A stretch of 64,000 nucleotides of DNA from JAFDXJ01 sp039811225 (GTDB taxonomy: Bacteria > Bacteroidota > Bacteroidia > Chitinophagales > Chitinophagaceae). The notes under the pieces are model-generated. The model was not told where the DNA came from and searched no databases. It worked only from the letters and a program-made list of their open reading frames with translations. How positions within the stretch are numbered: the first letter of the stretch is position 1; the number at the start of each line of letters is the position of its first letter. Positions 6,817 through 14,766 of the stretch are shown here, one piece after another. The stretch is taken from positions 1-64,000 of the forward strand of contig JBDHYG010000004.1 of assembly GCA_039811225.1 (NCBI GenBank), written 5' to 3'. The position numbers and the translations under genes were made by a program.

Positions 6817-6836
6817 GATAAATAATAATGTATGGC

Positions 6837-9725
6837 TTAAAAAACATTGTAGCCAAAACTGATATAGTATAACCCGCCTACGTATGGGTTACCAAAAGCA
6901 TTCCGGTAATACTTATTAAACAGGTTGGTAGCGCCTAATTTGATCAGGTTCTTTGTGGAACCGATATTCAGCTTATAGCTAAGCTGCATATCCACTGTTC
7001 CATAGGAAGGAATTTCTCCTGTTCCGAATGTGCCTTCCCAGTTTACTTTATCCTGCCATTTGTAAATCACATTAAAACCAAAACCTTTATAGGCATCCTC
7101 ATTGGAGAAGCCGAGGTTGAAACGTGTCTTGGGTGTATTAAAAAATGCCACTCCATTATCCGGTACCCCTTTGATATTATCGCCATATACATTACCCATG
7201 ACCCGGTAACCCCTGGTGCCAATCTGGTATTCGAGGCCCAGGCCCCAGCCATTGGTCTTCACATCAGACTTACTGTTTTCCACGAAAGAAAAGTTCTGCG
7301 TGGTGAAAGGACTGCTTAATTCTGAAATAGAAGTAAGGGGATCATTGCTGATACCACGGGCTACCGCTGAACGCATAATAAAATTATCATACCGGCTGAA
7401 ATAATAATAGGCATCAATTAATAATTGCTTATTGATAATGCCGCGGTACCCGATCTCATACGATTCCATTTTTTCCGGTTGCACATTTACAAAATCCGCT
7501 TTTACCAGGAGCCCCGGGTTCGGTGTTCCGGCCGCTACGGAATTCCGGAAATCTACCACACTGGTGGCCGTATATACCGGGTTGTTGGCAAAATTGTAAT
7601 ACGTAGCAAAATCCTGTACACCACCTATTAATTTTGTGCCTGGTGTAGTTAAGTTGATATACTGATCCTGCAAAGATGGAAAACGATATGCCTGCTGATA
7701 AGACAAGCGGAAGAAATTGTCTTTGGCCACTTTGATGGAAGCCGTTACCCGTGGTGTGAAATTCGCCTTATAATTGGTCTGCTTATCCAGCCTGCCGGAA
7801 GCAGATAATTTCAACACTTCATTGAACAATTCTTTTTGCAATTGCAGGTATGCGCCAAACTCATTGATATGGATCGCACCGGCTGTATCGGCAAAAATGG
7901 TGCCCTTGGAATTAATATTATAAAACCGAAAACTGGACCCGATCAATACATCAATTACTTTGACATAGCGGGATAAATTCCACTGGCCTTCCAATTGATA
8001 CAAACTTGATTTATCAGCAAACTGCGCACCGGTAGAATCACTGATCGCCGTATTCACCACTTTATTCAAAGCGGCATTAAATTCAGGGCTTCCGGGCATA
8101 TAGCGGCCATAATCTGCGGCACTGCGAGCTGCGGCATGGGCTGCAGCTGAGGGATAACCCAATGCAATGGCGCCGGCATAATTGGCTGTATATTCACCAA
8201 ACCAGGTACCATTATCTTTCCAGGCATTATTGATACCCAATGCAGCTAATGTTGTTGCATAGGAGTCACCAGAATTTTCCTGCGTGGTATATGCCCGTAA
8301 GAACCAGTCTTTTGATTTAAACTCTAATTTATATTGGCCAATTTTGAAATTCTTTAATGTATAGCGGTCTGCACCGGTATATACCGTATTACCACTACCC
8401 CAGTTGCCGGTGAGTGAACCTTCCACGGCAGGTGATAATTTGAAATAAATACCACCTGTGAATTTCAGGTTAAATGAATTATAATCCGTCATGGCTTTTT
8501 CTGCATAGCCGGTACGGCTTACTAATTGACCACCAAAAACATTATTGGCAATACCCAGGCCCAATGTATTCAACACACCATATTCAGGATGTTGGGCATA
8601 AAAGCCGATAATCTCTGCCTGTGTGGGTGGCCGTCCCAGGCTGATAGTCAACATTTGAATAACGGATGCCAGGGTGGTATTGGAAGGGCCAAAAATACCG
8701 GCCAACGCTACATTCTGCATACTGGCACTGGCTTCATCACCATATACATTCACTCCATCATAATTCGGATCAGAAACGCGATCACCCGGCTTGATCTGGC
8801 TTAACACATTATTCCGCAGGAGATCGGTAGTGTCATTTGCCTGCCAGTCATCTGCTTTTGTGAAAGATGCCCCAAACTTAAATGCAAAATTGTCGGAGAT
8901 TTTTTTACCCCAGCGCAGGCTCCAATCATAAAACGGTGTTACCTTATTCCGGTAATCACCGAAATGCATGGCGCCTTGCTTAATCAAAATACTCAGGCCC
9001 TGGTACTTAAACGGATCTTTACTGGTGATGAGTAAAGTACCATTCATACCGCCGGAACCATATAAGGCTGATGAGGCGCCGGACAGTAATTCCATATTGT
9101 CCACATCCAATTCGGTAATACCAATCACATTGCCTACGGCAAAATTCAGTGCCGGTGCCGCATTGTCCATTCCATCCACCAATTGATTAAAACGCAAGTT
9201 ACCACTACCATTAAAGCCGCGTGTACTCACTGTTTTAAAAGTGTAGCTCGAAGTGGTTACATCCACTCCTTTTAAATTGCCGAGTGCATCATAATAATTC
9301 GCTCCCGGGGCATTACGGATATTTGTGGAATTAACCCGTTCTATCGAAACCGGTGATTCCAGTATCCGCTCCGGCAAACGGGAAGCAGCTACTACAATTT
9401 CCTGGCCCAGGGCATAAGAAGGTTCCAGTTCAATGCTGAGGGCACTACCGGTGTATTGCACTTCTTTATCAGTATAACCAATAGAACTTATGACCAGGGT
9501 AAAGGGAGGTGTCATTTTCGTAGTAAACTTAAATGCCCCTTTATCATCCGTATAAGCACCAATAGCCGTTCCTTTGATCAGGACGGATACAGCCGACAAA
9601 GATTCTTTGGTACTGGTATTTTTTATGGTACCCGAAACGGTTGTTTGCTGGGCAAAACTGCTATTACATAAAAACAATAAACAACAAAACATGGCGATGT
9701 TTTGCATAATGATAAATTTTCTCAT
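6837..9725 (-). CDS. TonB-dependent receptor (SusC/CirA-like) with carboxypeptidase-regulatory-like domain
   Basis: This 962-residue outer-membrane receptor has a signal peptide (CCLLFLCNSSFAQQ), then a CarboxypepD_reg-like beta-sandwich (about 28-110: TVSGTIKNTSTKESLSAVSV, GTAIGAYTDDKGAFKF). A plug domain follows (about 115-235: IVVAASRLPERILESPVSIE, GVDVTTSSYTFKTVSTRGF, LSGASSALYGSGGMNGTLLI), then a large 22-strand-type beta-barrel ending in aromatic YYISFGYNVF. It takes up a large ligand with TonB-ExbBD energy. No SusD partner lies next to it, so a metal complex, cofactor or peptide is as likely as a glycan. It is transcribed alone, divergent from purC, and ends at a strong terminator. Confidence 0.9.
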   Translation of the reverse strand: MRKFIIMQNIAMFCCLLFLCNSSFAQQTTVSGTIKNTSTKESLSAVSVLIKGTAIGAYTDDKGAFKFTTKMTPPFTLVISSIGYTDKEVQYTGSALSIELEPSYALGQEIVVAASRLPERILESPVSIERVNSTNIRNAPGANYYDALGNLKGVDVTTSSYTFKTVSTRGFNGSGNLRFNQLVDGMDNAAPALNFAVGNVIGITELDVDNMELLSGASSALYGSGGMNGTLLITSKDPFKYQGLSILIKQGAMHFGDYRNKVTPFYDWSLRWGKKISDNFAFKFGASFTKADDWQANDTTDLLRNNVLSQIKPGDRVSDPNYDGVNVYGDEASASMQNVALAGIFGPSNTTLASVIQMLTISLGRPPTQAEIIGFYAQHPEYGVLNTLGLGIANNVFGGQLVSRTGYAEKAMTDYNSFNLKFTGGIYFKLSPAVEGSLTGNWGSGNTVYTGADRYTLKNFKIGQYKLEFKSKDWFLRAYTTQENSGDSYATTLAALGINNAWKDNGTWFGEYTANYAGAIALGYPSAAAHAAARSAADYGRYMPGSPEFNAALNKVVNTAISDSTGAQFADKSSLYQLEGQWNLSRYVKVIDVLIGSSFRFYNINSKGTIFADTAGAIHINEFGAYLQLQKELFNEVLKLSASGRLDKQTNYKANFTPRVTASIKVAKDNFFRLSYQQAYRFPSLQDQYINLTTPGTKLIGGVQDFATYYNFANNPVYTATSVVDFRNSVAAGTPNPGLLVKADFVNVQPEKMESYEIGYRGIINKQLLIDAYYYFSRYDNFIMRSAVARGISNDPLTSISELSSPFTTQNFSFVENSKSDVKTNGWGLGLEYQIGTRGYRVMGNVYGDNIKGVPDNGVAFFNTPKTRFNLGFSNEDAYKGFGFNVIYKWQDKVNWEGTFGTGEIPSYGTVDMQLSYKLNIGSTKNLIKLGATNLFNKYYRNAFGNPYVGGLYYISFGYNVF

Positions 9726-9861
9726 AAGGAGTGATTTATTTTAAGACAATAATAACAGTTTATCTTTTCTTAAAAAAATAAAAAATCAGGTATGCGGATA
9801 ATTTGTTGATTAATTTTTTTTTTTGATATGCAGCTAATTTTTTTTAAAATAAATTTGAGCC

Positions 9862-10794
9862 ATGAAGCCATTCCTATTTCCAAAACAAACCGGTTTTTAT
9901 AAAGGCAAAGTACGGGATGTATATACCATTGATAGCAATTGGCTGGTCATGATAGCCAGCGATCGTATCTCCGCTTTTGATGTCATTCTGCCCCGGCCTA
10001 TTCCATTTAAAGGCCAGACCCTGAATCAAATTGCCGCGTATATGTTGCAGGCCACAGCAGGCATTTGTAAAAACTGGCTGATCAGTACACCTGCCCCGAA
10101 TGTGGCTTTGGGAAAAAAATGTATCCCTTTCAAAATTGAAATGGTAGTACGTGGTAACCTGACCGGGCATGCCTGGCGAACTTATCAATCCGGGCAGCGG
10201 CAATTATGTGGCGCATCTATGCCTGATGGTATGCGGGAAAATGATTTTTTTCCCACACCCATTATTACACCTTCCACTAAAGCGGAGACCGGCCATGATG
10301 AAGACATTACGCCGGATGAAATTATAGAACGCGGCCTGGCTTCGAAAAAGGAATGGGAAAAACTGAGCCAAATGGCATTCGCCTTATTTGAAAAAGGCAA
10401 AGAGCTGGCAAAAGCCCGTGGCCTGATACTCGCCGACACCAAATATGAGTTTGGTACAATCGGGGAAGAAATTTTTCTGATGGATGAAATACATACGCCG
10501 GATTCCTCCCGCTATTTTTATGCTACTGGTTTTGATGAAAATCAAAAAGCAGGCGTACGGCAAAAACAACTTAGTAAAGAATTTGTGCGGGAATGGTTGA
10601 TCGAAAATAATTTCATGGGCCGGCAGGGCCAGCAGGTACCGGCCATGAGCGATGCCTGGGTAGAACAGATTTCGAAAAGATATATCGAACTTTATGAAAC
10701 TTTATTAGGAGAGCCTTTCAAGCCGCAACCATTAAGTGAGGATGCCTGTTACCAGGCAATTATGCAGGCTTTAGTGCAACAGGGAATCTTGTAA
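9862..10794 (+). CDS. purC: phosphoribosylaminoimidazole-succinocarboxamide synthase (SAICAR synthetase)
   Basis: This 310-residue enzyme catalyses the ATP-dependent joining of CAIR and aspartate in purine synthesis. Visible signatures are the N-terminal GFYKGKVRDVYTID, the ATP site ASDRISAFDVILP, IPFKIEMVVRGNLTGHAW, the substrate loop PTIITPSTKAETGHDEDI (10255-10310 region; the sequence reads FPTPIITPSTKAE), LILADTKYEFG and DEIHTPDSSRYF. The length and the RGNLTGHAW form correspond to the longer bacterial/eukaryotic PurC class. It stands alone, divergent from the receptor gene. The stretch TAAATTTG at 9850-9857 resembles a Bacteroidota -7 element but leaves almost no leader. Confidence 0.96.
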   Translation: MKPFLFPKQTGFYKGKVRDVYTIDSNWLVMIASDRISAFDVILPRPIPFKGQTLNQIAAYMLQATAGICKNWLISTPAPNVALGKKCIPFKIEMVVRGNLTGHAWRTYQSGQRQLCGASMPDGMRENDFFPTPIITPSTKAETGHDEDITPDEIIERGLASKKEWEKLSQMAFALFEKGKELAKARGLILADTKYEFGTIGEEIFLMDEIHTPDSSRYFYATGFDENQKAGVRQKQLSKEFVREWLIENNFMGRQGQQVPAMSDAWVEQISKRYIELYETLLGEPFKPQPLSEDACYQAIMQALVQQGIL

Positions 10795-10930
10795 TGAAAA
10801 AAGTTATGTTAGTTACTTTCAATCAATAACCGGTATCCGGAAAATATTTTCTTTCATTCGTGGGTTTATAACTTAGTATAACATTTTATCCCACACTTTT
10901 TATTGTATTAAAACAAAAAAGTAAACGGAA

Positions 10931-10965
10931 AAAAAAATGCAGGCATCTTTTCAAATACCTGCATT
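10931..10965 (-). terminator. intrinsic terminator of trhO, copy 1 of a duplicated sequence
   Basis: The stem AATGCAGG / CCTGCATT has a 14-base loop and is flanked by A runs on the left (T run when read on the minus strand). The 35 bases are identical to 30795-30829, and the A-rich stretch to the left (10911-10926) is also nearly identical there. Confidence 0.8.
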
Positions 10966-11053
10966 AAAAAAAAGCATCACTCCTGCTTTTTCACAAAGCA
11001 CATTACAACCAATTCCGCTTTTAGATGCGCAACACCTTTTAGGAAATACACAT

Positions 11054-12109
11054 TTATTTATCCTTTTCAAAAAGGAGTTTAATTTTTGGCCTGAGTCGTT
11101 GTTTACTTTTATTGAAAATATTCCGGCCTTTGTCCACGCCCGCCCGCAATTGCTTCCTGCGCTCATCGGGCAGGTCCAGCATATCCCGGCATTCAGGAGA
11201 GCAACAGCCTTTCATTTTTTCAGCACAGGAGGCACATTGTATAAATAAAAGATGGCAACCATTGTTGGCGCAGTTTACATGTGTATCACAAGGCGCCCCG
11301 CATTGATGGCAATGTGCTATGACTTCTCCCGAAACCCGCTCCCCCAACCGATTATCAAATACAAAATTTTTTCCCACAAATTTATTTTCCAGTTGTTGTT
11401 CCCGTACCTGCTTGGCATACTGAATTATGCCTCCATCCAAATGATACACATGCCGGAAGCCTTTATGCAACATGTAGGCACTGGCTTTTTCACACCGGAT
11501 ACCGCCAGTACAATACATCACGATATTTTTATCTTCCTGCCCGGTAAGCATATCTGCCGCCATGGGCAACTGCTCCCGGAACGTATCGGATGGAATTTCC
11601 ATTGCCTGTTGAAAATGGCCTACTTCATATTCATAATGATTCCGCATATCCACGAGGATGGTCTGCGGATCATTCATCAATTCATTTAATGTGGCGGCAT
11701 CCACATAGGCGCCTTTTCGTTGCATGGTAAAATTGGGATCTGTAATACCATCGGCAACAATATTTTTTCTCACTTTTATTTTCAAAACCCAAAATGATTT
11801 ACCATCATCATCTATAGCCGGGTTTAAACGAAGCCCTTCCAGCCCCGGCACCTGTTGTATGTATCCGGTAAATTCGGGCAATCGGTTTTCGGGTACACTG
11901 ATCTGTGCATTGATGCCTTCATGGGCTACATAAATACGGCCAAAGACCTGCAATGCATTAAATGCCTTATACAAATCATCGCGGAAAACGGCCGGTGCTT
12001 CAATGGGAAAATATCGGTAAAAACTAAATGTTTTACGCGGTGTTTTTTCCTGTAGCATTTTTTCCTTCAGTTCTTTATTGGAAACCCGGTTATGCAATAC
12101 AGCCATAAC
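11054..12109 (-). CDS. trhO: tRNA uridine(34) hydroxylase / rhodanese-related sulfurtransferase
   Basis: This protein of about 351 residues belongs to the TrhO (YceA) family, which makes 5-hydroxyuridine at the wobble position of tRNA using prephenate-independent oxygen chemistry. Order: an N-terminal ferredoxin-like domain (FYRYFPIEAPAVFRDDLYKA, GRIYVAHEGINAQISVPE), a rhodanese domain (ILVDMRNHYEYEVGHF; active-site loop MYCTGGIRCEKASAYM with the catalytic Cys), and a C-terminal Cys-rich segment (CHQCGAPCDTHVNCAN, CASCAEKMKGCCSPEC). An in-frame ATG at 12127 would add six residues. I prefer 12109 because MAVLHNRVSNKEL is the usual family start. It is transcribed alone and ends at a strong terminator. 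Confidence 0.93.
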   Translation of the reverse strand, partial: VMAVLHNRVSNKELKEKMLQEKTPRKTFSFYRYFPIEAPAVFRDDLYKAFNALQVFGRIYVAHEGINAQISVPENRLPEFTGYIQQVPGLEGLRLNPAIDDDGKSFWVLKIKVRKNIVADGITDPNFTMQRKGAYVDAATLNELMNDPQTILVDMRNHYEYEVGHFQQAMEIPSDTFREQLPMAADMLTGQEDKNIVMYCTGGIRCEKASAYMLHKGFRHVYHLDGGIIQYAKQVREQQLENKFVGKNFVFDNRLGERVSGEVIAHCHQCGAPCDTHVNCANNGCHLLFIQCASCAEKMKGCCSPECRDMLDLPDERRKQLRAGVDKGRNIFNKSKQRLRPKIKLLFEKDK

Positions 12110-12232
12110 GAAATTTTTAAACAGCAAAATTACATAATTGAATTTAAGGAAAAATTAAGCCTATCATTAAAATGATTATAAAATATGTAACGTCTTAAGA
12201 CTGCGTCACAAAGGGCATTATCTTTAATATAA

Positions 12233-12592
12233 ATGTTGTCAAAACATACCATAGGATACCAGGAAGGCCTTAGAAAAATTGCGGCTTACAAAACTATCTT
12301 TTCGCTGCCTGTAGAGACCGATTTACTGGATAAAAAAATCGAACAGTTCTTTAATGATTTTTGCAGTTATAATTTTTCTGATACCAATTATGCCACACTC
12401 CTGCAGGAACACCGGGATTTTGTATCCCTGGACCAGGTTGTACAAAAAGCCAACCTGGAAGAACTGTTGCAATACCTTACTTTTTTCCTCTGGACGAATA
12501 ATTCTTTTCCTGGTTTTTTTCGCAAAAAAATATTAGATGGCTCCATCCATACCATCCTTTGCCGCCTGCATGATATCCTTGCCGATGCGTAA
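12233..12592 (+). CDS. hypothetical protein, DUF6508-like
   Basis: This 119-residue cytoplasmic, mostly helical protein has no signal peptide or membrane segment. The second half (LEELLQYLTFFLWTNNSFPG, FFRKKILDGSIHTILCRL) resembles the small DUF6508-type family, but I am not certain. Its stop lies 5 bases from the convergent stop of glgB. No partner gene on the same strand is adjacent, and no function can be assigned. Confidence 0.6.
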   Translation: MLSKHTIGYQEGLRKIAAYKTIFSLPVETDLLDKKIEQFFNDFCSYNFSDTNYATLLQEHRDFVSLDQVVQKANLEELLQYLTFFLWTNNSFPGFFRKKILDGSIHTILCRLHDILADA

Positions 12593-12597
12593 ACAAA

Positions 12598-14655
12598 TCA
12601 TTTCAAAATAACTGCACTTAGCGGCGGAAGGTTTACATACACTATAAACAGGTCATTTATCGGCGCTTTGTTTTTTTTCTTTTTACGCGCTGTCGATTTA
12701 AGTGTTTTATCTACCGGTTCGTCTGCAGCATCCACCGGCATCACAGGTTTCATTTTTATTTGTGTATTTAAATAATTTCCCGAGCCCCAGAATTCTTTGT
12801 AATCTGTATTCAGGATTTCTGTCCATTTTTCTTTTCCCCGAATTTCCAATTCCCAATTCAAATGCTCTTCGCCACCCAGGTTTAATATGATAACAATATC
12901 CTGCTCCGGTTTGCGGCCTTTGCGGCGATACGCTATCACACAGGATTCGGGCCGGGAAATATCTATCCATTCAAAACCCTCTTGTTTAAATTGTTTTTCA
13001 TATAATGCCGGCTCCCCCCGGTACAATTCATTTAACCGGCGAACACAATATTTCAAACCACCATGGCTCATGTGATCAAGCAGTTCCCAGGGCAATTCTG
13101 ATTTATAATTCCATTCCTTCGTTGCGCCAAATTCATCCCCCATAAAAAGTAATTTGGTTCCGGGGTGTGTAAAATGATAGGCATAAAGCAAACGGAGATT
13201 GGAAAATTTTTGAAAATCATTTCCCGGCATCTTATAAATCATCGGGCTTTTGCCATGCACCACTTCATCATGTGAAAAAGGCAGCATGAAATTTTCTCCA
13301 TAAAAATACATCATGCTGAACGTAAGATCATCCTGGTAAAATTGCCTGAAAATAGGATCACGCTTAAAATAACGCAGGGTATCATGCATCCAGCCCATCA
13401 TCCATTTCATGCCAAAGCCCATCCCGTCTTCATAAGTGGGTTTACTTATTTTGGGCCAGTCGGTAGATTCTTCGGCGATGGTTTGGATATCGGAGAAATC
13501 GCGGTACAGGGTTTCATTCAGGTCTTTGACAAAAGCAATAGCTTCAAGATTGCCATTGCCGCCATGTATATTCGGTTCCCATTGGCCGGCATTCCGGCTG
13601 TAATCCAGTCGCAACATGGAACTCACGGCATCCACGCGCAAACCATCCACATGAAAACGATCACACCAAAAACGTGCACTACTGATCAGAAAACTTTTTA
13701 CTTCACCCCGGCCATAATTGAAAATATAACTAGTCCAGTCCGGGTGATAACCCTTAAAAGGATCATCATATTCATATACTTTGGAGCCGTCAAACATAAA
13801 CAGGCCATGTGCATCGGAAGGAAAATGCGAGGGTACCCAATCCAGGATAACACCAATACCTGCCTGGTGCAGGGTATCAATCATTTCCGCAAACTCCTGT
13901 GGATTGCCATAACGGCTGGTGGGAGCAAAATAGCCTATACCCTGGTAACCCCAACTGCCATCATACGGATATTCCATTACCGGCATGAACTCTACATGCG
14001 TGAAGGCCATTTCTAATAAATACGGTACCAGCTTTTCGGTTATCTGTGCGTAGGTATTATACCGTTCTGGATCATTTTTATCCGGCCGCATCCAACTGGC
14101 CAGGTGCATTTCATAAATGGAAATCGGGGCATCCAAATTATTTATGCGTTTCCTTTTCTTCATCCACTCCATATCCTTCCATTCATGATATGTGCCCCAG
14201 GTAATGGAAGATGTGTATGGTGGCTTTTCCCAAAAATGTGCAAAGGGATCACCTTTATCCAACTCCACATTATTTAGGCCAATAATATGATATTTGTAAG
14301 CTTCACCTGCTTTGATGCCGGGAACAAACCCTTCCCAAATACCCGATTTATCAGGCCGCACATGTAAGAGATGACTATGCTTATCCCAGTTATTAAAATT
14401 ACCGGTCACAAAAACGTTTACAGCAGCCGGTGCCCACACCGCAAAATAAGTTCCTTCAGTTTCACGTACGGTGATTTGTTTGTTTCCGAAAAATTCATAA
14501 AGCCGGTAATGATGGCCATTTTTAAAATTGATAATATCTTCTTCCGTAAATAAAGAATAGGCCCACACCTTCGTAACAGCATGCAAAGGCCTGGCCTTTT
14601 TGTTTACGGGCTTAGCTTTTTTGTTGCCGGGTGGTTGTGACTTTTTTTTACCCAT
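12598..14655 (-). CDS. glgB: 1,4-alpha-glucan branching enzyme
   Basis: This 685-residue GH13 enzyme forms alpha-1,6 branches in glycogen. A Lys-rich leader (residues 1-25) precedes a CBM48/E-set domain (FAVWAPAAVNVFVTGNFNNW) and the TIM barrel. The barrel carries the GH13 motifs DWVPSHFP, DGLRVDAVSSML (nucleophile Asp), TIAEESTDWP (acid/base Glu) and FSHDEVVHGK. The C-terminal beta domain holds an unusual low-complexity Lys/Ala-rich insertion (about residues 635-660). No signal peptide is present, so it is cytoplasmic. It works with GlgA and GlgC, which lie 4-6 kb downstream but are separated by an OMP/GLPGLI pair on the other strand. Confidence 0.95.
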   Translation of the reverse strand: MGKKKSQPPGNKKAKPVNKKARPLHAVTKVWAYSLFTEEDIINFKNGHHYRLYEFFGNKQITVRETEGTYFAVWAPAAVNVFVTGNFNNWDKHSHLLHVRPDKSGIWEGFVPGIKAGEAYKYHIIGLNNVELDKGDPFAHFWEKPPYTSSITWGTYHEWKDMEWMKKRKRINNLDAPISIYEMHLASWMRPDKNDPERYNTYAQITEKLVPYLLEMAFTHVEFMPVMEYPYDGSWGYQGIGYFAPTSRYGNPQEFAEMIDTLHQAGIGVILDWVPSHFPSDAHGLFMFDGSKVYEYDDPFKGYHPDWTSYIFNYGRGEVKSFLISSARFWCDRFHVDGLRVDAVSSMLRLDYSRNAGQWEPNIHGGNGNLEAIAFVKDLNETLYRDFSDIQTIAEESTDWPKISKPTYEDGMGFGMKWMMGWMHDTLRYFKRDPIFRQFYQDDLTFSMMYFYGENFMLPFSHDEVVHGKSPMIYKMPGNDFQKFSNLRLLYAYHFTHPGTKLLFMGDEFGATKEWNYKSELPWELLDHMSHGGLKYCVRRLNELYRGEPALYEKQFKQEGFEWIDISRPESCVIAYRRKGRKPEQDIVIILNLGGEEHLNWELEIRGKEKWTEILNTDYKEFWGSGNYLNTQIKMKPVMPVDAADEPVDKTLKSTARKKKKNKAPINDLFIVYVNLPPLSAVILK

Positions 14656-14766
14656 CCTTTCACCATTTATACATTAAAGATACCATTAAAGTAATATTAT
14701 GAACCTCTTAACGTACCCTTACTTGATCTTTATGGAAATTTCAACTTTTCGAATCCCAACTATTCC

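Noticed and set aside
6539..6818. Two overlapping plus-strand open frames in the gap before the TonB receptor
   Set aside because: No ribosome-binding site, no recognisable domain, and they run into the receptor terminator hairpin.
9822..9857. Promoter of purC (TTTG ... TAAATTTG)
   Set aside because: The spacing between the two elements is 24 bases rather than about 19-20, and the second element ends only 4 bases before the start codon, so I did not list it as a feature.
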